Source of the DNA: WANQ01 sp964448055
GTDB taxonomy: Archaea; Thermoproteota; Thermoprotei_A; Sulfolobales; WANQ01
Assembly: GCA_964448055.1 (NCBI GenBank)
Contig: CAYUVB010000008.1
Span: 1 to 44,840 of the forward strand
Reading direction: 5' to 3'
Length of the DNA: 44,840 nt
The translations under genes and the position numbers were made by a program. Of this stretch, positions 8,184-15,898 are shown piece after piece. Below the pieces are notes generated by a model, which was given only the letters and a program-made list of their open reading frames with translations, had not been told where the DNA came from and did no database searches. The number at the start of each line of letters is the position of its first letter. Within the stretch, counting starts at the first letter, position 1.

Positions 8184-8404
8184 TACTTACCACTATAATA
8201 CTTGTCCCACTTCATAGTATATGATATGTATCTTAAACGTTAATTAGAACTCCTACATGAGTTATACGTGCTAAATAATACCTTAACATAATAATACGTG
8301 AAGGTATTACTCTGTTGGAATGTATTACTTTAATTATGTTTATCGTTTTGTATGCCTGAAGTCTAGTTTATCTTTTTGATGATAATTAGCGATGATATAA
8401 AAGT
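8184..8404. other. Intergenic stretch with no gene seen
   Basis: An AT-rich spacer. A TTTT run on the - strand just beyond the D box of the sRNA (about 8398-8403) could end that transcript. TGATGA-like words near 8378 and 8392 are not followed by a D box at guide distance. I see no ORF of convincing length. Confidence 0.4.
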
Positions 8405-8472
8405 GTGGATCAGCTTTCCTGGCCCTCTTCATCCTATGATTTCAGTGGAGCCGGTGTCCCTCATCATGTACA
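8405..8472 (-). ncRNA. C/D-box sRNA (2'-O-methylation guide) downstream of PCNA
   Basis: Read on the - strand: C box ATGATGA (8467-8461), a 15-base guide GGGACACCGGCTCCA, D' box CTGA (8445-8442), a 6-base spacer, C' box AGGATGA (8435-8429, one mismatch to RTGATGA), a 15-base guide AGAGGGCCAGGAAAG, and D box CTGA (8413-8410). This order and spacing define archaeal C/D sRNAs that guide fibrillarin, Nop5 and L7Ae. By the D+5 rule, the methylated bases would be a G (D' guide) and a C (D guide) in matching rRNA or tRNA. It begins about a dozen bases after the PCNA stop, so it is either co-transcribed or driven by an AT-rich box inside the end of that gene (near 8501-8510). Confidence 0.85.
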
Positions 8473-8478
8473 TGGCTA

Positions 8479-9228
8479 CTACTCTGTCTTAGGGGCTAAC
8501 AAGTATATTACCTTACCTTCACCTGGTAAGTTGAATTGCAGTTTTATAGGCATGGCTGAAGAGAACTCTAGTTGAACTGTATCAGCTATTTTTGTTAATG
8601 CTAATACATGTTTGAGATATTCTATACTATAAGCTGCTTTACCAGGTTCTTTTACTTCGAGTTCTAGTAAGGCTGGTGATCCTAAGGGGAATTTTGCTTC
8701 AGTTAATCCTACGCCTTTTCCACGTAGTACTAGTTTCTCGGTGTCTGGTGCTTCTACTTCGAGTGTATCCCCTACGGTTTCAGCGTCTTTTAATGCATTC
8801 TTAAGTGGATCAGATAATATTGTTGCTTTAACATTGAATTCTAGCTGAGCTTCTGGTATTTCGGGCTCAGCTACCTCTATGTTCCTGAAGCGATATCTCT
8901 TGGTAGTAGCACTAAATATGGTGAAGGCTATTCTTTCCTCATCTATGTCTATATCTAGTTTATCACCCTTCTTAGCTCTTTTAATAACTTTGAACACATT
9001 TGCTATACTAACACCACCTACTACTTCATCCCCTTCAACATCGTACTCTATGAATGATGTTGAAGGTAGTATGAGGTCTATTAGGGCTACATGTGCTGGA
9101 TCCATAGCCCTAATCCTGACATTTTCCTGAGTAACATGTATCGCTACTTCATCAACTATTTTTGCTAGGGACTCCATTATTGTGCGGAACGCTTTTGCGT
9201 CAGGATAAGCTACATGTGCTTTTGCCAT
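8479..9228 (-). CDS. pcn: DNA polymerase sliding clamp (PCNA)
   Basis: A 249-residue PCNA with two clamp domains. The N-terminal half shows RIRAMDPAHVALIDL, the conserved strand and loop of archaeal PCNA. An acidic interdomain region and the C-terminal strand KLQFNLPGEGKVIYLLAPK, which contributes to the client-binding surface, follow. Family knowledge: the trimeric ring tethers PolB, FEN1, ligase and RFC-loaded partners to DNA. Crenarchaea usually have up to three paralogues forming a heterotrimer; only one is in this window, so its subunit class cannot be assigned. The start ATG has GGAGTGAG upstream. A C/D sRNA lies directly 3' of the stop. Confidence 0.96.
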   Translation of the reverse strand: MAKAHVAYPDAKAFRTIMESLAKIVDEVAIHVTQENVRIRAMDPAHVALIDLILPSTSFIEYDVEGDEVVGGVSIANVFKVIKRAKKGDKLDIDIDEERIAFTIFSATTKRYRFRNIEVAEPEIPEAQLEFNVKATILSDPLKNALKDAETVGDTLEVEAPDTEKLVLRGKGVGLTEAKFPLGSPALLELEVKEPGKAAYSIEYLKHVLALTKIADTVQLEFSSAMPIKLQFNLPGEGKVIYLLAPKTE

Positions 9229-9273
9229 CTTCTCACTCCCAATTTATACCCTAACACCTAGTACACTATAAGA

Positions 9274-9957
9274 CTACGCCCCAATAGTAAGATTAGTAAG
9301 CAGTAAGGCTAAGATTACTAGTAGCGTTACATTGACGTATACTAATGGTTTAACGTTGTAAGCCTTAATTATAGGTTTTGGAGGATAGAGCTGTAACATT
9401 TCAGCAAGTTCTAAGATACGCATATTAGCTGTAACCATAGATGCTATAATCATTTTAGCAGTATAACGTAGAGACGATAAGCCTACCAACCTACCTCTAT
9501 GTTTGGCTTTAACGGCAGCCATAGCTTCAGCAACATCTCTTAGAAGAGTCTTAAATACTATGAGAGTTGTACGCAGAATTAGATAATGCTTAGACCAAAA
9601 CCTTAACCTTATGGCAAAGTAGTCCATGTCGTAAGGTTCAATGAGTACTACGAATAATACTAGTATAAGGGAAATCAATACAAAGTTTAATAAGCCGTAA
9701 AACCATTGCACTAGACTTACATGTGCTAATATAGCAGTTATACTATAACCAATAGAGAGCATCGTTATATACACTAGGGTTCCAAGTTTCTGTGCATGGT
9801 CTAAGAACATGTATACGAGTATAGCTATGACAAATGCTATAGACACCTTTAATTGAATAGGTGCAAGATATGCTATTAAAGCGAGCTCCAATGGTAGGAT
9901 GAGTTTAAGTAATGGATGTGCTTGCTTTATGTTTTCTTTCAACAATTCTTCCACCAT
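9274..9957 (-). CDS. ECF transporter T component (EcfT/CbiQ-like)
   Basis: A 227-residue membrane protein with about five to six hydrophobic segments. A cytoplasmic region of charged helices (LRTTLIVFKTLLRDVAEAM, then AKHRGRLVGLSSLRY) matches the coupling region of EcfT that contacts the two ATPases. Family knowledge: EcfT links ATP hydrolysis to the tilting S component. It is the last gene of a four-gene module with overlapping ends. The ATG at 9957 lies 53 bases inside the upstream ATPase gene. A TTG at 9945 with GGTGG just ahead is an alternative start that shortens the overlap. Confidence 0.85.
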   Translation of the reverse strand: MVEELLKENIKQAHPLLKLILPLELALIAYLAPIQLKVSIAFVIAILVYMFLDHAQKLGTLVYITMLSIGYSITAILAHVSLVQWFYGLLNFVLISLILVLFVVLIEPYDMDYFAIRLRFWSKHYLILRTTLIVFKTLLRDVAEAMAAVKAKHRGRLVGLSSLRYTAKMIIASMVTANMRILELAEMLQLYPPKPIIKAYNVKPLVYVNVTLLVILALLLTNLTIGA

Positions 9958-10564
9958 CTATATAATACAATTTGGATATAAGGCTAAGACAATGTGTAAT
10001 TCTTTCATCATGACTGGCTACTATAACCAATCTACCATTGTCTGCGTATTCCTTTAAAGCTCTCACTATGGTATTTAAACTCCTATTATCTTGTCCTAAG
10101 CTTGGTTCATCAATAAGTATTATCTTAGAATTCCTCGCAAGTACTGCAGCTATGAGTACCCGCTTCATTTCTCCAACACTAATGTTCAAGGGGGACTCAT
10201 GTAGTATTTCATAAATACCTAGCCTCTTAGCCCAATAAACTGCTTTATCCTTGCTATCTGATTGAAGTAATAGTTCTTCAAGTACAGTTGGCTCAGTTAG
10301 TTGATGAACGGGATCTTGTGCTACATAACCTATGTCTCTTCTATCAAAGAATGGAGAATAGGGCTTACGTCCTAAGACAACTATCTCGCCTTTTAATGGT
10401 CTAATTAGTCCAGCAATAGCTTTAAGTAATGTAGTTTTGCCACTACCATTAGGTCCTTGTATCAATACTATACCAGGCTCATTAATACGCATATTGATGT
10501 TCTTTAAAATGGATTTTCCATTGTATCCTAGGTAAACATCTTCAAAAAGTACCAGCATTTGCAT
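9905..10564 (-). CDS. ECF transporter ATPase subunit 1 (EcfA-type)
   Basis: A 219-residue ABC ATPase. Walker A is GPNGSGKT, the Q-loop is YVAQDPVHQL, the signature is the variant NISVGEMKR, Walker B is KIILIDEPSLGQD and the switch is ASHDE. The length is that of a single nucleotide-binding domain with no fusion. It partners with the second ATPase encoded just upstream to form the A/A' pair of an energy-coupling-factor importer. It overlaps the upstream ATPase gene by 37 bases and the T gene by 53, indicating one operon with coupled translation. Confidence 0.9.
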   Translation of the reverse strand: MQMLVLFEDVYLGYNGKSILKNINMRINEPGIVLIQGPNGSGKTTLLKAIAGLIRPLKGEIVVLGRKPYSPFFDRRDIGYVAQDPVHQLTEPTVLEELLLQSDSKDKAVYWAKRLGIYEILHESPLNISVGEMKRVLIAAVLARNSKIILIDEPSLGQDNRSLNTIVRALKEYADNGRLVIVASHDERITHCLSLISKLYYIDGGRIVERKHKASTSIT

Positions 10565-11268
10565 TCACCTATAACTTCATGTACATTCTCTTTATCTACA
10601 ACATGTATTTCACCATTAAGTAATACCATGGTGTTATCAACTACATCTAGTAATGGATTAATATTATGTTCAGCTATGATTAACGTTGATCTTCTCTTAA
10701 CAATAGGTAGTATGTTTATTAGATCTAATTTAGCGGCATCATCTAGATCTCCTAAGGGTTCGTCTAGTAGTACTATTCTTGGTGGACCGATTAATGCACG
10801 AGCAAGTAATAATCTTCGCTTGTACCCTCCTGATAACCAATCAATTCTATAGTTGACGACGCTTTTCAACTCTAATAGCTCAATAACATCTTGTACGTCT
10901 ACTTTTATGTCTATGTTATTTTCTTCTAAGAAGCGTTGTCTGCTTATAAGTTCATCTATAACATGTACGTGCATAAACGCATAATCTATACTTTGAGGTG
11001 CATAGCCTATCATGGATACAAGTTTGTTAAGATCTTCTTTATTAAGAGGATTTAATCCTACTACCCTTATCTCTCCGCTTACTTTAGCGTTATGAATCCA
11101 AGGTATTAATCCAGCTATTAGTTTCAATAAACTTGACTTACCGCTTCCTGATTCCCCCATGATTAAATTTACTGTTTTGTTAACTATTTCTAGGGATACC
11201 CTTCTAAGAGGGCTTTTGCCATTAGGATATGTTAATGTCACATTCCTTAACGTTATTGCTTTATCCAA
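10528..11268 (-). CDS. ECF transporter ATPase subunit 2 (EcfA'-type)
   Basis: A 246-residue ABC ATPase. Walker A is GESGSGKSS, the Q-loop region is IGYAPQSIDY, the signature is LSGGYKRR, Walker B is RIVLLDEPLGDLDD and the switch is AEHN. It is a single nucleotide-binding domain. It is the second ATPase of the ECF module and overlaps the S-component gene by 16 bases and the other ATPase gene by 37. Two distinct ATPases with a T and one S gene side by side indicate a dedicated (group I-like) importer rather than a shared one, although sharing with S components elsewhere cannot be excluded. Confidence 0.9.
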   Translation of the reverse strand: MDKAITLRNVTLTYPNGKSPLRRVSLEIVNKTVNLIMGESGSGKSSLLKLIAGLIPWIHNAKVSGEIRVVGLNPLNKEDLNKLVSMIGYAPQSIDYAFMHVHVIDELISRQRFLEENNIDIKVDVQDVIELLELKSVVNYRIDWLSGGYKRRLLLARALIGPPRIVLLDEPLGDLDDAAKLDLINILPIVKRRSTLIIAEHNINPLLDVVDNTMVLLNGEIHVVDKENVHEVIGECKCWYFLKMFT

Positions 11269-11954
11269 GGTGCAGGCACACCTATTTTATAGAGTACAGT
11301 AAGAATAGCACATGCTATTACTATGAGGATTGTGCGCTCGATAGGGTAAATCCATGTTATAGCTGACCATATACTTCCAGGTATAGTGAATCCTGCTACT
11401 AATGGGAAGTACACTTGGGCTAGAATACTTCCGGCAATGTGGTCCACTAGTACCCCAGCTATACTAGCTGATATCAATAGTGTTAACCATGTACGCTTAA
11501 GTATTAGTAGCAATGTAGCTATAATAGCCCCTACAATGTGAAACCATGGATACAGTGGGAATTCTTCAAAGAATCTCATGCCACTAACGATTATGAATAA
11601 CACTACTAATCCTAGATGTAATGTTAGATAGCCAATCAATCCTTTATACTTAAAGCGATAAACTAGCACTACAGCTATAGTAGCCATGATAAGAGGTAGA
11701 GGAGAGAAAGGTCCAAAGGTTCCTGGAGGAGGTATGATGGTTGAAAGTATTCCTGCTATGATAGCTGATATTATAGCTTCACGTGGCATAAGTAATACGC
11801 CAAGCAGTACAGGTACCATGGCACCTAATGTTATGCTTGCACCTTCTACTCCAACAACACTAAATGCAGGTATCATTGTGATAATTATAGCTAATGCAGT
11901 AAGTACAGCTATCCTAGCAATAGATAGGGCTTCTAAACTAGCACTAGAATACAT
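11253..11954 (-). CDS. ECF transporter substrate-binding (S) component, substrate unknown
   Basis: A 233-residue membrane protein with about six hydrophobic helices. The first helix is ARIAVLTALAIIITMIPAF, followed by the ITLGAMVPVLLGVLLMPRE and PPGTFGPFSPLPL segments. The size, the helix count and its position as first gene ahead of two ATPases and EcfT identify it as the S component. Family knowledge: S components bind vitamins or transition metals with high affinity. I do not recognise the substrate class, and no riboswitch is seen upstream. The start ATG has GGTGAT five bases before it. Confidence 0.75.
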   Translation of the reverse strand: MYSSASLEALSIARIAVLTALAIIITMIPAFSVVGVEGASITLGAMVPVLLGVLLMPREAIISAIIAGILSTIIPPPGTFGPFSPLPLIMATIAVVLVYRFKYKGLIGYLTLHLGLVVLFIIVSGMRFFEEFPLYPWFHIVGAIIATLLLILKRTWLTLLISASIAGVLVDHIAGSILAQVYFPLVAGFTIPGSIWSAITWIYPIERTILIVIACAILTVLYKIGVPAPWIKQ

Positions 11955-12072
11955 TAAATATCACCTGCTAACCAGTTAACTTGTTCCCTACATGGAACCG
12001 CTAGCAGCAGAACTATTTAACCAGGTGAGTGGAATATAAAAGTAGCCATGTAATTCACTAGGAACTAGAAGT

Positions 12073-12100
12073 GTAACGTTACTACACAAGTATAACGTCA
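12073..12100 (+). promoter_or_regulatory. GTAACGTTAC palindrome plus repeated TAACGT, possible operator
   Basis: A perfect 10-base palindrome (12073-12082), with TAACGT repeated about a dozen bases later, lies between a GGAATATAAAAG TATA-like box (near 12030) and the start of the winged-helix/kinase gene. The position suits autoregulation by that protein's DNA-binding domain. This is inference. Confidence 0.35.
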
Positions 12101-12115
12101 GGGTGCTCTTGCAAT

Positions 12116-13531
12116 ATGAGTAAACGTGAAGATTATGGTCTATGGACATTCCTATTACCATTACCAAGGAGTAAATCTAAGAGAGAACGATTACTTAAAA
12201 CAATGTTCTCAACTGATACTGTTCTAGAAATTCTTAAATTATTCAATCTAGATACAATATTATGTCAAAAGGACATAGTTAACAAGTTAAGTATTCATTC
12301 AAATAAAACAGTTCTACGAGCATTAAAAGAGCTTGTTGAAACAGGTGTTTTGTTAGAGGAATACATTGAAAGCAAGACTCCTAGTGGTAGAAGGATTAAG
12401 CTTAAGTGCTATAGACTTAGCTTGCTAGGGAAATGGCTTTACATGTTAACGTCTAGTCCATCAACTATAGGCATTGATAGACTTAGAAAGGAATTACTCG
12501 AACTCTATACGTTGTTAGGTGAAAGTATAGCTAATAGCTATATTGAATTAAACATAGATCCTAACGAAGTAATTAAAAGTATGTTAAAGGGAGCAATTAC
12601 GGCTTTACTAAAATCATCACCTAGCCACGTGGTTGCTGATATAGTGGTTATAGGGTCAATAGCTATGGACTACCATGTAGAGTTGGCGAAGGATTTCTAC
12701 AACCCTATAACTATGGAACCTGGTGGTAGTGGAGCCAACATAGCATCAATGATTAGTAGACTTGGCTTAACAACAAAGCTCGTTTCAAGTATAGGATTAG
12801 ATTACGAGGGTTTTCTATCAATTCTATCGCTATACAACAATGATATTGATCTATCAAACATAGTAGTTTATGACGATAAATCAACGATTAAGGTGTTAAT
12901 AATTCATAGAGGAATAGATGTAGAGTTAAAGAAGCTTGTTGGAAGACAAGTAGCAATAGCCCCTGAAAGCACACTGATAGAATGGGATAAAGTTAATGGT
13001 AAAATATATTATGCAGGGGATACTTATGTAGAAAATGCATTGAGAATAGGCATAAAAGCGTTAAATGAAGATAAGTTGTTCGTTTACAATCCATTACGTG
13101 AGATAATAGAATATTCGCCTAAAAACGTTGTTAGGATTATAGTAGAATGTAAGCCACTATTAATACTGAATGAAGAAGCCTTGGCCTCTCTCTTAAGGAA
13201 TACCGGTTTAGGTCCAAGAGATATAGTTAATTTAGGTGTAAGAGCTTTAGTAGTTACAAAAGGGTCTAGAGGGTTGACACTTTATTCACGGAGTAGTATA
13301 ATAGACTATAAACCACTTGAAGTTAAAGTCATAGATCCTACAGGGGCAGGTGATGTACTTGTTTCCTACATGTTATGGAGAATACATAGGGGTGATAACA
13401 TAGTGAATGCGTTAAGGTGGGGTGCAGCTGCTAGTTCATTGGCGGTGACTAGGATAGGAGCAAGATATTTGCCTAAGCCTGAAGTTGTTGAGGAAAAATT
13501 AGATAGAGTAGAGGTTATATCGAGGAAATAA
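12116..13531 (+). CDS. Winged-helix DNA-binding domain fused to PfkB-family carbohydrate kinase
   Basis: A 471-residue protein. Residues 32-110 look like a winged helix: a helix with DTVLEILKLF, QKDIVNKLSIHSNKTVLRAL as the recognition pair, and an SGRRIKLKCYRLS wing. A helical linker follows (110-170). Residues 173-465 are a ribokinase/PfkB domain, with GGSGANIA at 203-210 and the anion-hole/catalytic DPTGAGD at 407-413, Asp413 being the predicted base. Family knowledge: PfkB enzymes phosphorylate sugars or nucleosides. Here the kinase could be catalytic, or could serve as the sugar sensor of a repressor, as in ROK regulators. The ATG has GGTG ten bases upstream. A Cys-rich gene follows after two bases. 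Confidence 0.85.
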   Translation: MSKREDYGLWTFLLPLPRSKSKRERLLKTMFSTDTVLEILKLFNLDTILCQKDIVNKLSIHSNKTVLRALKELVETGVLLEEYIESKTPSGRRIKLKCYRLSLLGKWLYMLTSSPSTIGIDRLRKELLELYTLLGESIANSYIELNIDPNEVIKSMLKGAITALLKSSPSHVVADIVVIGSIAMDYHVELAKDFYNPITMEPGGSGANIASMISRLGLTTKLVSSIGLDYEGFLSILSLYNNDIDLSNIVVYDDKSTIKVLIIHRGIDVELKKLVGRQVAIAPESTLIEWDKVNGKIYYAGDTYVENALRIGIKALNEDKLFVYNPLREIIEYSPKNVVRIIVECKPLLILNEEALASLLRNTGLGPRDIVNLGVRALVVTKGSRGLTLYSRSSIIDYKPLEVKVIDPTGAGDVLVSYMLWRIHRGDNIVNALRWGAAASSLAVTRIGARYLPKPEVVEEKLDRVEVISRK

Positions 13532-13533
13532 AT

Positions 13534-13764
13534 ATGTATAGAGGTAAGTCTAGGTTAAGTGATTGTATAACTAAATGTGGAGAGGAATTTGACAATTACT
13601 ATGACTGTCTAATAGATTGTATGGATCTACAAGAATATGATGACTTACAACCCTATCCACGTAAGGGGCTTGATGAAAAATATTGTTTTAAGAAATGTTA
13701 TCGGGAATGCAAGTGTATTGATTGTGAATGTGTGCATGAGTGTCTTCAGGAGTGTTTAGCTTAA
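13534..13764 (+). CDS. Small cysteine-rich protein with CX3C pairs
   Basis: Seventy-six residues with 12 cysteines. The N-terminal half has C11-X3-C15-X9-C25-X3-C29. The C-terminal half has cysteines at 51, 55, 59, 61, 64, 66, 70 and 74, with spacings 3,3,1,2,1,3,3 that read the same in both directions. CX3C spacing suits amphipathic helices placing two thiols on one face, for disulfide-locked helical hairpins or metal/Fe-S binding. There is no signal peptide. It starts two bases after the upstream kinase stop, so the two are surely co-transcribed. I do not recognise a family, and no function is proposed beyond metal or redox binding. Confidence 0.75.
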   Translation: MYRGKSRLSDCITKCGEEFDNYYDCLIDCMDLQEYDDLQPYPRKGLDEKYCFKKCYRECKCIDCECVHECLQECLA

Positions 13765-13769
13765 TGGTT

Positions 13770-13837
13770 CTAATCAGTTACTCTACCCTTCATCATATAC
13801 TAATAATGGTCAGAGCCGCTTGAGTTCATCATTCACT
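13770..13837 (-). ncRNA. C/D-box sRNA with two perfect box pairs
   Basis: Read on the - strand: C box ATGATGA (13832-13826), a 12-base guide ACTCAAGCGGCT, D' box CTGA (13813-13810), a 13-base spacer, C' box ATGATGA (13796-13790), a 12-base guide AGGGTAGAGTAA, and D box CTGA (13777-13774). All four boxes are exact and both guides have the ideal 12-base length. By the D+5 rule the target bases are a G (D' guide) and a U (D guide). A TTTTATAG box (13868-13861) would start transcription near 13838-13840, just before the C box, so it seems to have its own promoter. It lies between convergent protein genes. Confidence 0.92.
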
Positions 13838-13849
13838 ATATCACTAAAG

Positions 13850-13873
13850 TATTGTTAGGACTATAAAACAATA
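13850..13873 (-). promoter_or_regulatory. TATA box within inverted repeat, upstream of the C/D sRNA
   Basis: TATTGTT (13850-13856) and AACAATA (13867-13873) form perfect 7-base arms that frame the TTTTATAG box. It may act as the sRNA promoter and, as a hairpin, may also end the PfkB transcript that stops at 13890. Confidence 0.35.
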
Positions 13874-13889
13874 CGGACAATGCGAGGAT

Positions 13890-14918
13890 TTACCTGATCG
13901 CTTCAATGAATTTTATTAGATCTTCTAGTTTACAATGCTTACCGTCTACACGTGTTATGTAGCATGCTGCTAGAATATTTGCTAATACCAATTGCTCCTT
14001 GGCATTCAAGTCTAGAAGTAAGCCTGCAATTATACCGGCATTCCAGGTATCACCTGCTCCTGTAACCCTTATAGGCTTGATTTCCAGTGTTTTGACAACT
14101 ATGTCGTCAGGGAAGGCAGCTACGAGGCTAGGGGTATGTACGTATAATCTACGTACATTAATCATGTTATATAGGTATCTTGCTGCATGTAGAGGGTCAT
14201 TAGCGCTATATCCAAGTTTACTAGCATAGAATATTACTTCGTTTTCATTAAGACTTAGGTAATCTACTACACCATTCATAAGCATTCTCAATAATTCGTT
14301 AACCCTATTTATGTTAGCTACTCGAGGGTCACCAGTATCAAGAAGTAATGGTCTGCTTGTTAACTCCCTCAATTCTTTAATGAGATTATTTGAACATTCA
14401 TTCAAGTTCCAATTGAATACTCCTATAATCTCTGACTGATCTATAACTCTTATGTCTTCGTCTGATAAAAGAGAGGTCTCAAAACATTTGAGACTACCTG
14501 GATCACTTAACATTATGTTTACTTTCCTGTTATTAAAGTAGAGTTCTAATGCTACGGTCTTACTTTCTCGTTCAGAGATCTTTACATGATCTAAGTTGAC
14601 TGGTAGTCCATCCATAAAATACTCTAGCAGTGTTTTGCCAAGCCTGCTTGTAACCACTATTAAGTACACGTTTACGCCTAGAGATGCAAGTGCTGAGGCT
14701 GTGTTAGTAGCATTTCCTCCACGTACTATTTCCCCATGTACCGTTAGGTTACCTCCTCCACCTTGAGCTACCTTATTAAGTAGTTCACAAAACTCTTTTA
14801 ACTCTTCATTTATTGCGACAATGTAGTCAATGAAGAAATCAGGCATTACAGTAACTCTATGCTTTACTAGATCCTTGAGCCTAGGAATAATTCTTGCAAG
14901 ATCTTGATATTCCTTCAT
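13890..14918 (-). CDS. PfkB/ribokinase-family carbohydrate kinase
   Basis: A 342-residue protein. RGGNATNTASALASLG is the N-terminal substrate-binding glycine motif, and RVTGAGDTWNAG holds the catalytic Asp at about residue 290. Family knowledge: ATP-dependent phosphoryl transfer to a sugar, sugar acid or nucleoside hydroxyl. Specificity (for example ribose, fructose, KDG or nucleoside) cannot be read. The N terminus is longer than usual before the first strand (HRVTVMPDFFIDYIV). The ATG is preceded by GGGTGA at four bases. It stands alone on the - strand, convergent with the Cys-rich gene, with the C/D sRNA in between. Confidence 0.85.
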   Translation of the reverse strand: MKEYQDLARIIPRLKDLVKHRVTVMPDFFIDYIVAINEELKEFCELLNKVAQGGGGNLTVHGEIVRGGNATNTASALASLGVNVYLIVVTSRLGKTLLEYFMDGLPVNLDHVKISERESKTVALELYFNNRKVNIMLSDPGSLKCFETSLLSDEDIRVIDQSEIIGVFNWNLNECSNNLIKELRELTSRPLLLDTGDPRVANINRVNELLRMLMNGVVDYLSLNENEVIFYASKLGYSANDPLHAARYLYNMINVRRLYVHTPSLVAAFPDDIVVKTLEIKPIRVTGAGDTWNAGIIAGLLLDLNAKEQLVLANILAACYITRVDGKHCKLEDLIKFIEAIR

Positions 14919-15034
14919 GTATTCACCCTGTATTCATGAGTGTGTATGGGTAAGCATAAAAATAACAATTCTTCGACTTAGTATTTAGGTTAAGTTAATT
15001 TGAATACTTACTGCTAAACGAGGCTGAAGAATCC

Positions 15035-15898
15035 TTGCCATTGATACTTGCTGGTCTAGGTACCAGTATAGATTATGTTAGCTTAAGAGTCCTAGATGAA
15101 TTGGTACGTGCTGATATAGTTTTAATTGAACCTTATACTTCAATAGTTATTGGTTTAGGATACGATAGGCTTAAGAGAATGGTTTTAGGCGAATTAGCTT
15201 ATGTTTCGAGAAAAGACCTCGAGGAAGATTATGAATGGATAATAGAAGAAGCAAAGCATAAGAGAGTGCTCATACTTGTTGCAGGTGATCCTCTTACAGC
15301 CACAACACATGTATCGTTGCTAATAGAGGCACGTAGGAAGGGTATTGAAGTTGAGGTTATTCCTGCTGTCTCCGGTGTTTACGCTTCTATGTCTTTATCA
15401 TTTCTCCAAGTCTATCGTTTTGGTAAAATAGTTACTCTCACATATCCCGAGAAGGACTATAGGCCTCATAGTGTAATAGAAGTTATTAGGGAAAATCTTG
15501 AATTGAATCTACATACTCTTGTCTTGCTCGACATACGCTATGATGAAGGTAGAGCTATGAATCTAGGTGAAGCAGTGGATATATTGCTTGAGCTTGAAGA
15601 AGAATATTGTACTGAGAACAAGTGTAAGCCTCTTCTAGAAAGGGTTATAGGTGTAGGAATAGCTAGAGCGGCTACACGAGAGTCAATGATACAAGCAGAC
15701 CTAATACCAAAACTCAAGAATTACCGCTATCCTCCTCCACCCCATAGTTTGATTATTGTTGCTAGACCTCATCCTGTGGAACTTGAAGCATTGATAGAAC
15801 TAGCGAGCTTACCCCTGGACTCCGTTAAGGAATCACTTTACGCTAATGTACTAAAGTATACTAGCTATTCCTCCGAGCTTGGTAAACCTACAATGTAA
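15035..15898 (+). CDS. dph5: Diphthine synthase (EF-2 diphthamide methyltransferase)
   Basis: A 287-residue tetrapyrrole-methylase-fold enzyme. It shows ILAGLGTSIDYVSLRVLDEL, LVAGDPLTATTHVSL (SAM-binding GDP loop), IPAVSGVYASM and VIGVGIARA. These are diagnostic of Dph5 rather than of cobalamin methylases. Family knowledge: it methylates the modified histidine of elongation factor 2 using S-adenosylmethionine, the second step of diphthamide formation, which is conserved in archaea and eukaryotes. The start is TTG with GAGG upstream. The last 34 bases overlap the end of the convergent CLC gene. Confidence 0.94.
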   Translation: MPLILAGLGTSIDYVSLRVLDELVRADIVLIEPYTSIVIGLGYDRLKRMVLGELAYVSRKDLEEDYEWIIEEAKHKRVLILVAGDPLTATTHVSLLIEARRKGIEVEVIPAVSGVYASMSLSFLQVYRFGKIVTLTYPEKDYRPHSVIEVIRENLELNLHTLVLLDIRYDEGRAMNLGEAVDILLELEEEYCTENKCKPLLERVIGVGIARAATRESMIQADLIPKLKNYRYPPPPHSLIIVARPHPVELEALIELASLPLDSVKESLYANVLKYTSYSSELGKPTM

